Shown: positions 20,212 through 29,409, numbered from the stretch's first letter. The stretch: DNA of 64,000 nucleotides from Rhodococcus sp. AW25M09 (GCF_000333955.1 NZ_CAPS01000068.1:1-64000), one strand, 5' to 3'. The notes: generated by a model not told the origin, from the letters alone. Numbers and translations: made by a program.

Positions 20212-21300
20212 GTGACCGCTGCCCACTCCATCACTGCCTTCTCGACGCCCGGACCGCGGGACTGCCTGACCGACGTCGCCGGTCTGCTGGTCGGTCACCA
20301 TCACGAACTCGACGACACCGCCGCGATGGGATCCGGTTCGGCCACCGGCTGCACCGTGGTTCGAGCGCTCGGCGGTGCCACCGCCGCAGTGGACGTTCGC
20401 GGCGGCGGGCCGGGAACCCGTGAGACCGATCTGCTCGATCCGAGCCATTCCGTTCAGCACGTCAACGCGATTCTGTTGACCGCGGGTAGTGCGTACGGTC
20501 TCGCGGCCGCCGACGGCGTCATGCAGTGGCTCGAGGAGCACGGTCAGGGCATCGCGATGGGCAGTCCCGATCACGTCGTCCCGATCGTGCCGGCTGCGGT
20601 GATCTTCGATCTTCCGGTCGGCGATTGGACCGCGCGTCCGACGGCGGAGTTCGGCTACCTCGCCGCGGCAGCAGCGACTACCGGGTTCGCAACAGGATCG
20701 GTCGGGGCAGGTGTCGGCGCTCGCGCCGGAGTGCTCAAGGGTGGCGTGGGTAGCGCCAGCACGGTGATCGAGGGGGGTCCTGCGGACGGGGTCACGGTGG
20801 CGGCGCTGATGGTCGCCAATCCCGTGGGCGCTGTGTTCGATCCGCGTACCGGACTGCTCTGGGGCACCGGAACACTCGGGCCCGCGGCGTTCGGTATGCG
20901 TACACCCGACGTCGACGAGGTGTGGAACGCGCTGGCACTCGAACCCAAGGGGACCGCTCTGAACACCACGATCGGTGTGGTCGCCACCGATGCTGCGCTG
21001 TCGTCGGCGTCGTGCAAGCGGATTGCCGTGGCGGGTCACGACGGTCTGGCCCGAGCCATCCGGCCGGCGCACTCGCCACTCGACGGCGACACGATCTTCG
21101 CGGTGTCGACGGGCACCAGGGCCGTCTCGGCCGAGTCCTCGGTTCCGGCCGCGTTCTCGGCGGAACTGCCCGTGTTGGCCGCGGTCACCGAGGCCGCGGC
21201 GATCGTCGTCGAGCGGGCCATCGTGCGCGCCGTGCTCGACGCCACCTCGGTGGCCGGCATCCCCACCTACCGGCAGATCTTCCCGTCGGCGTTCACCTGA
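20212..21300 (+). CDS. P1 family (DmpA-like) peptidase
   Basis: 362 aa, Ntn-fold aminopeptidase family S58/P1, equivalent to Mtb Rv1333. Glycine-rich N-terminus (DVAGLLVGHHHE; GSGSATGCTVV; VDVRGGGPGTRETDLL) and the NTTIGVVATDA segment, where the family self-cleaves to expose the nucleophile, are visible. 9 bp from the upstream gene. In Mtb the next genes are mec, cysO and cysM; here none of them follows. Confidence 0.9.
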   Translation: MTAAHSITAFSTPGPRDCLTDVAGLLVGHHHELDDTAAMGSGSATGCTVVRALGGATAAVDVRGGGPGTRETDLLDPSHSVQHVNAILLTAGSAYGLAAADGVMQWLEEHGQGIAMGSPDHVVPIVPAAVIFDLPVGDWTARPTAEFGYLAAAAATTGFATGSVGAGVGARAGVLKGGVGSASTVIEGGPADGVTVAALMVANPVGAVFDPRTGLLWGTGTLGPAAFGMRTPDVDEVWNALALEPKGTALNTTIGVVATDAALSSASCKRIAVAGHDGLARAIRPAHSPLDGDTIFAVSTGTRAVSAESSVPAAFSAELPVLAAVTEAAAIVVERAIVRAVLDATSVAGIPTYRQIFPSAFT

Positions 21301-21365
21301 TTCCGAGTCTGATCACGTCGACCGCCCTGCCCGGTACCGTGGAGGGACCGACGTTGGAGGCGAAC

Positions 21366-21992
21366 ATGAGCGAGACCGGCAAGCTGCCCGGCGAGCGTGA
21401 GCGGCCGGTCTGGATGCAGGCCGCCATCTTCGTCGGAGGATTCACCGCTTTGTTGTGGATCATCGAGATCATCGATGTCGCCAGCGGATCGAAACTCGAA
21501 CAGGGCGGCATTCACCCCCGCTCTGTCGACGGACTGTGGGGAATCCTGTTCGCGCCGGTGTTGCACGACGATTGGCAGCATTTGATCGCGAACACCGTGC
21601 CGATCGTGGTGCTCGGATTTCTGGTGTTGCTCTCGGGGATGGCGCGTGGTCTGGCTGCCACCGGCATCATCTGGTTGGTGGGCGGCTTCGGTACGTGGTT
21701 GACGGCCGGGGCGGGGACCACAATCGGTGCGTCGATTCTGATCTTCGGATTCATCGCGTATCTGCTCGTTCGCGGTTTCTTCACACGCAAACTCGGTCAA
21801 CTCGCGATCGGTGTCGTGGTGTTCGTGCTGTACGGCAGTGCGCTGTGGGGGGTGCTTCCGAGTGATCCCAACATCTCTTGGCAGGGCCATCTGTTCGGCG
21901 CAGTGGGTGGCGTGATCGCTGCTCGGCTCTTGTCGGCCGACGCGCGGGCCGAGCGAACACGCGTCGAGTCGCTCGATCGGCCCACTCTCTGA
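21366..21992 (+). CDS. Rhomboid-family intramembrane serine protease
   Basis: 208 aa with about six membrane segments. The catalytic dyad is present: Ser123 in TIGASILIFG and His175 in WQGHLFGAVGG, and the HLIAN motif lies between. Matches Mtb Rv1337. ATG 21366 has TTGGAGG about 7 bases upstream. In Mtb murI (glutamate racemase) follows; here the phosphodiesterase comes next. Confidence 0.9.
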   Translation: MSETGKLPGERERPVWMQAAIFVGGFTALLWIIEIIDVASGSKLEQGGIHPRSVDGLWGILFAPVLHDDWQHLIANTVPIVVLGFLVLLSGMARGLAATGIIWLVGGFGTWLTAGAGTTIGASILIFGFIAYLLVRGFFTRKLGQLAIGVVVFVLYGSALWGVLPSDPNISWQGHLFGAVGGVIAARLLSADARAERTRVESLDRPTL

Positions 21993-22104
21993 GCTCGACG
22001 TAACTGCCGACACACCGACGCTCGCCGGTGAATTTCGCCGACTCGCGCGAGGAATACTGCCCGAACGTTTCGAGTGACGCGCTCGGCGTGGCAGCATGGC
22101 TTTC

Positions 22105-22863
22105 ATGCGAATTACCGTCCTGGGATGTTCGGGCAGTGTGTCCGGACCCGATTCACCCGCGTCGGGCTACCTGATGGAAGAAGAGGAGACCTCACCGGTC
22201 GTTCTCGACTTCGGTCCCGGCGTTCTCGGGGCGTTGCAGCGCTACGCCGACCCGGGAGATGTGAGCGTCCTGCTCTCGCATCTGCATGCCGATCACTGCC
22301 TCGACGTTCCTGGTCTGCTGGTGTGGCGTCGCTACCATCCGAACCCGCCTGACGGGCGAGCGATCGTGTACGGGCCGAAGGACACGGCGTTTCGGCTCGG
22401 AGTCGCCTCGGCCGAGTGCGGCGGGCAGATCGACGACATGTCCGACACGATCGACCTCCGGCGTTGGGTCGACGGTCGCACCGTGGAGTTCGGGAAGCTG
22501 TCGATTCTGACCCGTCAGGTGTTCCATCCGCCGGAGTCCTACGGCATGCGAGTCACCACGGGCGAGGGTCGCATCTTCGCGTACAGCGGCGACACCGGAA
22601 TGTGTCAGGCGGTGCAAGATCTGGCGAACGGGGCCGATGTGTTCCTGTGCGAAGCATCGTGGACCGACAGTCCCGAGCGTCCCGAGGGAGTGCATCTGTC
22701 CGGAACCGAGGCCGGCCGGATCGCCCGTGAGGCCGGGGTCGGGGAGCTGCTGCTCACCCACATCCCGCCGTGGACGTCTCGCGAGGACGTGATCGCCGAG
22801 GCCAAAGCAGAGTTCAGTGGACCGGTGCATGCGGTTCTCCCAGGGGACGTATTCACCGTCTGA
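22105..22863 (+). CDS. Atypical cAMP phosphodiesterase, MBL fold (Rv1339-like)
   Basis: 252 aa metallo-beta-lactamase fold protein, close throughout to Mtb Rv1339, which was shown to hydrolyse cAMP. Metal-binding motif HLHADH, the central AYSGDTG aspartate and the C-terminal LLTHIPPWTSRED histidine are present. Starting ATG 22105 gives MRITVLGCSGS; ATG 22096 is three codons upstream. Together with the cyclase at 337-1935 this window encodes both synthesis and breakdown of cAMP. Confidence 0.9.
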   Translation: MRITVLGCSGSVSGPDSPASGYLMEEEETSPVVLDFGPGVLGALQRYADPGDVSVLLSHLHADHCLDVPGLLVWRRYHPNPPDGRAIVYGPKDTAFRLGVASAECGGQIDDMSDTIDLRRWVDGRTVEFGKLSILTRQVFHPPESYGMRVTTGEGRIFAYSGDTGMCQAVQDLANGADVFLCEASWTDSPERPEGVHLSGTEAGRIAREAGVGELLLTHIPPWTSREDVIAEAKAEFSGPVHAVLPGDVFTV

Positions 22864-22884
22864 GGACGCGCTAGGCTTCGAGAC

Positions 22885-23670
22885 GTGTCCAGACGAGAAG
22901 ACGGCAGAGCGGACGACGAGCTCCGCAACATCAAGATCACCCGTGGATTCACCAGCCACCCGGCAGGGTCGGTGCTGGTCGAGTTCGGTAACACCAGGGT
23001 GATGTGCACGGCCAGCGTCGAGGAGGGTGTGCCGCGCTGGCGGAAGGGGTCCGGCCTCGGTTGGCTCACCGCCGAGTACGCGATGCTCCCGGCGGCCACG
23101 CACACCCGCAACGGCCGCGAGTCGGTCAAGGGCAAGGTCGGCGGGCGAACCCAGGAAATTTCCCGGTTGGTCGGACGCTCGCTGCGTGCATGCATCGACT
23201 TGGCTGCCATCGGTGAGAACACCATCGCGCTCGATTGCGACGTTCTCCAGGCCGACGGCGGTACCCGGACCGCGGCTGTCACCGGCGCATTCGTGGCTCT
23301 CAACGACGCCGTCACGTATCTGCGCGCAGCCGGACGCCTCGCCGATCCCCAGCCGATCTCATGCATGATCGCCGCGGTCAGCGTCGGTGTGGTCGACGGC
23401 CGGGTGCGTCTCGATCTGCCCTACGAAGAGGATTCTCGCGCCGAGGTCGACATGAACGTCGTCGCCACCGACACCGGCACGCTGGTGGAAATCCAGGGAA
23501 CCGGCGAGGGCGCGACCTTCCCGCGAACCACACTGGACAAGTTGCTCGACTCGGCGTTCGTCGGCATCGAGAAGCTGTTCGAGGTGCAGCGGGAAGCTTT
23601 GGAACTGCCGTACCCCGGCGATCTGCCCGAGCCGGCAGTCGCGGAGTCGAAGAAGAAGTTCGGTGGCTGA
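22885..23670 (+). CDS. rph: Ribonuclease PH
   Basis: 261 aa; phosphorolytic 3'-5' exoribonuclease that trims tRNA 3' ends. [13 protein letters not shown] at the N-terminus, [15 protein letters not shown] and [20 protein letters not shown] are family signatures. GTG start with TAGGCT about 8 bp upstream, probably leaderless. The stop overlaps the rdgB start by 8 bp. Confidence 0.95.
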   Translation: MSRREDGRADDELRNIKITRGFTSHPAGSVLVEFGNTRVMCTASVEEGVPRWRKGSGLGWLTAEYAMLPAATHTRNGRESVKGKVGGRTQEISRLVGRSLRACIDLAAIGENTIALDCDVLQADGGTRTAAVTGAFVALNDAVTYLRAAGRLADPQPISCMIAAVSVGVVDGRVRLDLPYEEDSRAEVDMNVVATDTGTLVEIQGTGEGATFPRTTLDKLLDSAFVGIEKLFEVQREALELPYPGDLPEPAVAESKKKFGG

Positions 23671-24277
23671 CTCGAAGCTGCTGGTAGCCAGCCGGAACAT
23701 GAAGAAGCTGCGTGAACTCCGGCGGGTGCTCGACGCCGCCGGAGTTACCGGGATCGAACTGGTCGGCCTCGACGAGGTGCCGCCGTTTCCGGAGGCTCCC
23801 GAAACCGGAGCGACGTTCGAGGACAATGCGCTCGCGAAAGCTCGCGACGGGGCGTCGGCTACCGGATTGCCTTGTGTTGCAGACGATTCCGGTATCGAAA
23901 TCGATGCCTTGAACGCGATGCCCGGCGTGCTGTCGGCGCGATGGTCCGGTACTCACGGACGCGACGATGCCAACACCGCGCTGGTTCTCGCGCAGCTGAG
24001 CGACACCCCGGACGAGCGTCGCGGAGCGGCCTTCGTATCGGCATGCGCCCTGGTGGTTCCCGGCGGAGCCGAGACCGTGGTGCGCGGGGAGTGGCGCGGC
24101 GTTGTCGCGAGAGAGCCTTCGGGCGACAACGGTTTCGGCTACGACCCGATCTTCGTGCCCGAGGGCGACGGTCGTAGTGCAGCGCAGCTGAGCCCGGACG
24201 AGAAGGACGCAGCCTCACATCGCGGTCGCGCGCTGCGCACCCTCGTACCGGCCCTCGAAGAATTGGCAGGTCGGTAG
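23663..24277 (+). CDS. rdgB: Non-canonical purine NTP pyrophosphatase (RdgB/HAM1)
   Basis: 204 aa; removes ITP, dITP and XTP from the nucleotide pool. [13 protein letters not shown] is the N-terminal substrate loop, [12 protein letters not shown] the metal site and GFGYDPIF a signature near the active site. GTG start, overlapping rph by 8 bp, hence coupled translation. Matches Mtb Rv1340-Rv1341. Confidence 0.95.
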   Translation: MADSKLLVASRNMKKLRELRRVLDAAGVTGIELVGLDEVPPFPEAPETGATFEDNALAKARDGASATGLPCVADDSGIEIDALNAMPGVLSARWSGTHGRDDANTALVLAQLSDTPDERRGAAFVSACALVVPGGAETVVRGEWRGVVAREPSGDNGFGYDPIFVPEGDGRSAAQLSPDEKDAASHRGRALRTLVPALEELAGR

Positions 24278-24280
24278 CTC

Positions 24281-25090
24281 GTGGCGACGCGTGCAGTGTT
24301 GACAACGGCGACGGTTGCGCTCGCCGCCGCCGCACTGTGCTTGGCAGGTGCACCGGCCTCGGCGGCACCGGCGGCGGGCTCCTTCGCCGAGGCGTTCGCC
24401 TACTCGATCGCGCACCCGGGCGTGACGCCGGCGGGCGCGAACGACTACTCGTGCGTTCCCAGTGCGCAGCACCCCGAGCCCGTGGTGCTGGTGCACGGCT
24501 TCCTGGAGAACTCGTACGACAACTGGGCATCACTGTCGCCCGAGCTGGTCGACGCCGGGTACTGCGTGTTCGCGATCGACTACGGCAACACCGGGCCGGT
24601 GCCGGCTTTCGGGGCGCTCGAACCCATTCCCGACAGTGCGCAGGAACTCTCGACGTTCGTCGATTCCGTCCTCGACGCGACGGGAGCCGAGAAGGTGTCG
24701 ATCGTGGGCCACTCGAAGGGCGGCACGGTGCCGCGCTACTACGCGCGCTTCCTCGGCGGGGATCGCACGGTGTCCCGCGTCATCGCATTGTCGCCGCCGA
24801 ACTACCCCACGGCCGGGCCTCCCCTCGGCAACGACGTGCTCGAGCGCCTCAACGAGGGCAGTGACACCGTCGCCGGCATCGAGTACACGACGATCGTCAC
24901 CCGCTACGACCAGATCGTCGTTCCGTATACGGCATCGCTGCTCAGCGGTGCAGGAAACACCAACATCGTCCTGCAGGACCTGTGCCCGGCCAACGTCACC
25001 GAGCACACCGGAATCTCGTACGATCCGCTCGCTCAGCAGCTGGTGCGCAACGCCCTGGATCCGGAGAACGCGCAGCCGGTCAGCTGCTGA
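24281..25090 (+). CDS. Secreted class-2-type lipase/esterase
   Basis: 269 aa alpha/beta hydrolase. A cleavable signal peptide with AXA site (PASAAPA, about residue 29) predicts export. VVLVHGF is the oxyanion strand; nucleophile Ser145 lies in VGHSKGG. The catalytic His is probably in VTEHTGI near the C-terminus. Two cysteine pairs fit an extracellular enzyme. GTG start 3 bp after rdgB stop, so it may ride on the rph-rdgB transcript. Its stop is 2 bp from that of the convergent DUF3817 gene. Confidence 0.85.
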   Translation: MATRAVLTTATVALAAAALCLAGAPASAAPAAGSFAEAFAYSIAHPGVTPAGANDYSCVPSAQHPEPVVLVHGFLENSYDNWASLSPELVDAGYCVFAIDYGNTGPVPAFGALEPIPDSAQELSTFVDSVLDATGAEKVSIVGHSKGGTVPRYYARFLGGDRTVSRVIALSPPNYPTAGPPLGNDVLERLNEGSDTVAGIEYTTIVTRYDQIVVPYTASLLSGAGNTNIVLQDLCPANVTEHTGISYDPLAQQLVRNALDPENAQPVSC

Positions 25091-25092
25091 CG

Positions 25093-25446
25093 TCAGACGG
25101 CGAAGTCGGCTTTGACCTGCTTGGTGCGCTTGTGCTCGACATAGAACGACAGGAACGGGATGGTGCCGGCCAGGAGCGTTCCGATGGTGCGGCCTGCAGG
25201 CCACCGCACCTTGATCGCGAGATCGATCGTAAGAACCAGGTAGACGAGGTAGACCCAACCGTGCACGACGGCGATCCAGGTCGGCACGTTCTCGACCTCG
25301 AATATGTACTTCGCGACCATCTCGGTGACGAGGACCAACAACCAGATGCCGGTGGCATACGCGAGCACGCGGTACCGCAGCAATGCGGATGCAATCTTCT
25401 GGGTCTTGTTCGCAGCCGCCTGCGTCTTCTCCGGTGCCGAACTCAC
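25093..25446 (-). CDS. DUF3817 membrane protein (Rv1342c-like)
   Basis: 117 aa, three membrane segments, with HGWVYLVYL in the position of the HGGVFVVYL of the paralogue at 5928. GTG start at 25446 overlaps the upstream stop as GTGA and is preceded by CAGGAG, so translation is coupled with the gene at 25443-25844. The same pair occurs as Rv1343c-Rv1342c in Mtb. Function unknown. Confidence 0.85.
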   Translation of the reverse strand: MSSAPEKTQAAANKTQKIASALLRYRVLAYATGIWLLVLVTEMVAKYIFEVENVPTWIAVVHGWVYLVYLVLTIDLAIKVRWPAGRTIGTLLAGTIPFLSFYVEHKRTKQVKADFAV

Positions 25447-25844
25447 GTGGTGCTCCTGTCGGTCCCGCGGGATTCGTTCAGCTCCGCGAGGTAGCTGTTG
25501 TATTCGAGAAGTTGCCGAGCCTCTGGATCTTCGAGGTCGTTCGCGTCTGCCGCCGGGGCGCTGCGCCGGGGGAGTAGATCGAGGGGTACTTCGGTGGGCC
25601 CGTCTGGCCGCGTCGCGGCCAGCTCGTCCGAGTCCTCGTCCTCGAGACGAACGAACTTGCGATAGGCGTAGATCACGAACGCTGCGAACAGAGGCCACTG
25701 AAACGCGTAGCCGAGGTTCTGACCGTTGCCGTCGACAGCCTCGAAGCGCTCCCACTGCCACCAACCGAGGCCGAGGCAGACCACCGCGGACACGATGACC
25801 AGCGCGATCAACGCAGGTCGACGGTTCGGGCGGGATGAAGTCAC
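25443..25844 (-). CDS. Small membrane protein, LprD/Rv1343c-like
   Basis: 133 aa. One N-terminal hydrophobic segment (about 11-27), then WWQWERFE and QNLGYAFQWPLFAAF, a second hydrophobic stretch typical of this family, then an acidic, disordered-looking C-terminal half. Mtb Rv1343c is called a lipoprotein; here the only N-terminal Cys lies in AVVCLG, a poor lipobox, so lipidation is doubtful. Upstream cistron of the DUF3817 gene. Confidence 0.78.
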   Translation of the reverse strand: MTSSRPNRRPALIALVIVSAVVCLGLGWWQWERFEAVDGNGQNLGYAFQWPLFAAFVIYAYRKFVRLEDEDSDELAATRPDGPTEVPLDLLPRRSAPAADANDLEDPEARQLLEYNSYLAELNESRGTDRSTT

Positions 25845-25932
25845 CCTTCGACGGTACCGGAGCTACTACTACTGCAGGTAGTCGCGTGGTGCGGATCGGC
25901 GGTGATTCTCACCATGAACGGCCAGGGTCGAT

Positions 25933-26589
25933 CTATGAGCGACGGCTCGCCCGCGCGGCGGCGAGTTGCTCGGCACCAGGCCCGGCGATGCCGGAGAGCG
26001 CGCTGCTGCGTCCGGTCAGAACCAGCGCCAGGGTGGCCGCCGATCCTTCGATGGTGGGTCCGTCACCGCGACTCCAGTCGAGATCGGTTGCGCGCCAGTG
26101 CAGTCGAAGCTCGGGGCCCTTGAACGGAGCCGCGCCGGTTTCGGGCACCAGGAAATCGAGCAGCATGCCCATACGATGTTCCGGAATGCGGTGCTCGATA
26201 CCGAGCGGCGTGCATATGTCCAGCCCGTGCACGATGACGTCGGTCAGCGGAGCAGACGGGCCACGCCCGGGAGGCGTGAACTTCTTGTCTGCGTGGGCCT
26301 CCAGCAATGCAGGCAGCTCGTCACTGTGCCGGCGACGTACGCGCTGAGTCATCAGCTGATTGGCTCGGTCGAAATCGCCTCGGGTGCGCACCATGGCGAG
26401 TCCGAACTGCCAGGTCGGGACGATCAGTGGAACGACCAGATGAGCCGCGACGTCGCCTACGGTCCAGGCTTTGCACAGCGACTGTGTGTCCCATTGCTCG
26501 GGTGTGAACTCATCGAGAGTCTGCGCAATGGAGCGTCGCTCGTCCGCGATTTCGGCGAAGATGGCGTCGTCGTTCGGATCACCGGGCAC
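25933..26589 (-). CDS. Maleylpyruvate isomerase/DinB-family mycothiol-dependent protein
   Basis: 218 aa. The AWTVGDVAAHL helix with its His and the DVIVHGLDICTPLG helix with His and Asp are the metal-ligand pattern of the mycothiol-dependent maleylpyruvate isomerase N-terminal (DinB-like) fold. Substrate is unknown. The open frame extends upstream through the tRNA-Leu gene, so the start must lie inside: GTG 26589, with a GAAGG-like site, is chosen. Confidence 0.82.
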   Translation of the reverse strand: MPGDPNDDAIFAEIADERRSIAQTLDEFTPEQWDTQSLCKAWTVGDVAAHLVVPLIVPTWQFGLAMVRTRGDFDRANQLMTQRVRRRHSDELPALLEAHADKKFTPPGRGPSAPLTDVIVHGLDICTPLGIEHRIPEHRMGMLLDFLVPETGAAPFKGPELRLHWRATDLDWSRGDGPTIEGSAATLALVLTGRSSALSGIAGPGAEQLAAARASRRS

Positions 26590-26657
26590 GCGAACCGCCT
26601 TCGCTGCTTGGGAAGTGTCGATCTGGTAGCCGTGAGGACAGGTCCGAACGACCGTCG

Positions 26658-26739
<82 letters not shown>

Positions 26740-26878
26740 GTGCCGGTGAAGTCTACAGCCTGGCCGAACTGCGACGGCACCACACCTGCACGCGGCTCGG
26801 TGTCTCTGCTGCTCTCGACTCATAGTTCTATCGCACCCATTTCACGGCGTCTGCTGGAGATGCGTCGGCGTGAAGGAG

Positions 26879-27511
26879 TCAACCTTTTGTCGGCGCTGAA
26901 TTGATCGCGAGTGTGCTGCGAAAGGCGGCGCTTGTCTTGGTGATGAGGTCGCTGGGGGACGTGGCCAGGATGCGGCCGCTGGAGTAGCAGGCCAATGCAA
27001 GCTGCGCCGCCACGGTAGCGATGGCGGGGGGAGTCTCGTGCGCGAGGAGTACTTTCGCGAGTTCGTCCGAGATGTACTGGTGCTTCAGCGCGGCGCGTGC
27101 GCGCATTTCCTCGTGTGCATCGAGGAGGAGCATGTGCCGCTGGTAGGCGGCGAGGTCAGCAGTTGCCTGCCTGCACAGCTGGATCACGAGGGGTTCGAGT
27201 GCGCTCAAAGCGCCTGCAAGGGAGTTGACGGATTCCGGGGGAGTCGACACTACGGATGTTGCGTCGGTGATTGCGTCGAACATGGCCTGTTCCTTAGCGA
27301 AGACGACCTCGGTCTTGTCCCCGAAATGCCGAAAAAACGTGGTACGACCCACCTCTGCACGCTCTGCGATGTCCGTGACGGAGACGCTGTCGAAGCCTCG
27401 TTCGGCGAATAGGGCGTCCGCGGCATCGATGATCCGATTTCGTGCTGCGTGTTGTTTGCGTTCGACCAAGGACAGCGGAGATTTCTTCACCTCGGATGGT
27501 CGTTCGGCCAT
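26879..27511 (-). CDS. TetR/AcrR family regulator
   Basis: 210 aa. HTH near residues 25-65 (IIDAADALFAERGFDSVSV, then EVGRTTFFRHFGDK). The ligand-binding part is helical and not assignable. ATG 27511 (MAERPSEV) is chosen; the frame is open 12 codons further. Divergent from the SnoaL-like gene with an 83-bp gap that contains two copies of a palindromic operator, so it most likely represses itself and that gene. Confidence 0.85.
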   Translation of the reverse strand: MAERPSEVKKSPLSLVERKQHAARNRIIDAADALFAERGFDSVSVTDIAERAEVGRTTFFRHFGDKTEVVFAKEQAMFDAITDATSVVSTPPESVNSLAGALSALEPLVIQLCRQATADLAAYQRHMLLLDAHEEMRARAALKHQYISDELAKVLLAHETPPAIATVAAQLALACYSSGRILATSPSDLITKTSAAFRSTLAINSAPTKG

Positions 27512-27549
27512 GTCGAAACTATAGCCCGCCTCCGACTCGAGTCTCAAAA

Positions 27550-27579
27550 GGTACTGAGTCTGTTACGGTACTGAGTACC
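27550..27579. promoter_or_regulatory. TetR-type operator, two GGTACTGAGT sites
   Basis: GGTACTGAGTACC (27567-27579) is a palindrome around a central G; a second copy, GGTACTGAGTctg, starts at 27550, so the sites are 17 bp apart, on nearly two faces of the helix as in cooperative TetR binding. They sit between the divergent TetR and SnoaL genes. Confidence 0.7.
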
Positions 27580-27594
27580 AAACAAGGAGGCTTC

Positions 27595-28008
27595 ATGCTC
27601 ACTGTCAACGATCACCAGCAGATCACCGAAACTCTTTCCCTCCACGCGTTCGTGGTCGATGAGAACCGGTTGGACCGGCTCGGGGACGTGTTCACCCCTG
27701 AGGCCACGTACGACATGACCCGCTCAGGGATGGGTGCCTTCCGAGGCGTCGAAGCCATGCGTGCTGCTGCGGCGCAGATGTTCGCTGCCGGGCGGGCACC
27801 GCTGTCACATTTCGTAACCAACATCGTCATCACGGAGACCGGCGAGACGACGGCCTCCGTACGATCGAAGGGGCTGATGATCATGCACGATGGTGCCCTG
27901 CACGCTGTCGTGTACGACGACACGTTTTGCCTGTACGAGGGGCGCTGGATGATCGCGAGCCGGGTCATTTTGCCCATCCACGCCGCGCCCGCCGACAAGC
28001 TTCGATGA
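27595..28008 (+). CDS. SnoaL-like (NTF2 fold) protein
   Basis: 137 aa. ALFAFVVDENRLDRL-type N-terminus (here LSLHAFVVDENRLDRLGDVF), the TYDMT strand, HFVTNIVI and the C-terminal EGRWMIASRVI are SnoaL_4-like. Such proteins are small cyclases, hydratases or isomerases of hydrophobic substrates; the substrate is unknown. Strong AAGGAGG (27584-27590) 4 bases before ATG 27595. Controlled by the divergent TetR by inference. Confidence 0.85.
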   Translation: MLTVNDHQQITETLSLHAFVVDENRLDRLGDVFTPEATYDMTRSGMGAFRGVEAMRAAAAQMFAAGRAPLSHFVTNIVITETGETTASVRSKGLMIMHDGALHAVVYDDTFCLYEGRWMIASRVILPIHAAPADKLR

Positions 28009-28292
28009 ATTCGGAAACGCCCTGGACCGCGCGCGCTCCGTTGCGTCCGGTGCCGGCCGCCCGGCGGCCCGGCGGCCCGGCTCCGGGCGTGTGACTTTGG
28101 ACGCGGCTGCGCTTTCTGCGTCGGCGTACGGTCGAGCCAGCTGTCTGCGACCTTCTGCCCCGGGACGGCGAGCGTGGACCCGCCGGGGAGAGACGACTGG
28201 CCGCAGTTGTGGTGCACGATCCCTGTACTGACTGCCGTCGGTTCCGGTTACGCCGTGGCGCGCCGAGGCCTGAACGCTACGAGGAGAACACG

Positions 28293-29223
28293 ATGAAGCG
28301 CCTTCAATACCACTGCTACGGCGGACCGGACGTCCTCGTCCTTGGAGACGCGGATACCCCGATACCGGGCCGAGGAAAGGTGTTGGTGCGAGTGCGTGCG
28401 GCCGCCGCGAAAGCAATGGATTGGAAGATCCGCAACGGCGAGATGCGACCCATGACCGGGCAATAGTTCCCTCGCGGTGTCGGGCCACGATTTTGCCGGG
28501 GTCATCGAACGGGTCGGAGGGGGTGTGACTCGTCTCCAGGTCGGCGAAGAAGTGTTGGGTGCGGCGGGCCTGCGACAGGCCGGAGCGTTCGCCGAGTTCG
28601 TGATTGCAGAGGACCGGTCCGTCGCTCACATGCCCGACGGTCCTACGTTCGCCCAAACCGCCACCCTGTCCGTCGTAGGGCCCACCGCTGACCAGGCTGT
28701 TGTCGAAGCCGGCAAACTGAAGTCGGGGCAAAGCATTTCATCAATGGCTGTCTCGGTGGCGTCGGCCGAGTTGCCGTGCAGTTCGCAGCCGGCATGTGCG
28801 CATCCGTGACCGGTAGCTGCCGGTCAGGGTCGGAAGCAGACGCCCACCAACTCGGCGTCGATACAGTCGTCGCCTTCGATCGCGACCCCGCACCTCTCAA
28901 CGGTCGGTTCGATGTCGTTGTCGACACGGCGGGACTCTGCCATTCGACACCGCACGTCGGATGCTCGAGCCAGGTGGGCGAATCGTCGACATCGTCCCTT
29001 CCGTAGCAAAGTTCGCACGCAGCATCGTGCCTGGCCCATGCGGCGCATTCATGGGCCGGCCGGACAGCGAAAACCTCCAACACCTCGCCGATGCCGCTGG
29101 ATGAGGTGAGATCGCCACCCGCATCTCCGCACCGTCAGTCTTGGCGACGCAATCCCGGCTCTTATCGATCTCGAGCACGCGACTACCTCCAGCGCCGGGA
29201 AACTCATTGTCAGCACCGACTGA
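28293..29223 (+). pseudogene. Broken MDR (zinc-type alcohol dehydrogenase/quinone oxidoreductase)
   Basis: Starts well (GAGGAG, ATG 28293, MKRLQYHCYGGPDVLVL) but is interrupted by TAG at 28464-28466. The rest can be followed through three frames: SGHDFAGVIERVGGGV resumes with a shift near 28480; INGCLGGVGRVAVQFAAG needs a shift near 28738; LPFDTARRMLEPGGRIVDIV needs another near 28931; TGA about 29102; and the tail VSLGDAIPALIDLEHATTSS needs a shift near 29133 before the natural TGA at 29221. At least six lesions in ~310 codons. Restored, it is a normal-length MDR family oxidoreductase with the NAD(P) motif GGVGRV. The lost enzyme probably belonged with the TetR/SnoaL genes beside it. Confidence 0.9.
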
Positions 29224-29366
29224 TTCGTTGTGAACTACGCCGCCGAAGAAGTTGTCAACCGGAAGAAATTGGCACATCGAAGCCGGCGCACTGGCTGTTC
29301 CCGGAGTCGGACCGGGCGAGCGTTGACAGGGCTTCGTCTGGTCCGTCTTGCGCGACTCCGCGCCGT

Positions 29367-29389
29367 GTACGTCGCAAGGTACGGCGTAC
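29367..29389. promoter_or_regulatory. Imperfect palindrome, probable TetR autoregulatory site
   Basis: GTACGTCG (29367-29374) and CGGCGTAC (29382-29389) match in 7 of 8 positions as an inverted repeat, 20 bp before the TetR ATG at 29410. Confidence 0.45.
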
Positions 29390-29409
29390 GGCGGATTTAC
29401 ACTCGGCGA

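Noticed and set aside
28019..28100. GC-rich CCGGCGGCCCGG run as a terminator after the SnoaL-like gene
   Set aside because: Many alternative pairings in pure G/C repeats; no single convincing stem or T-run.
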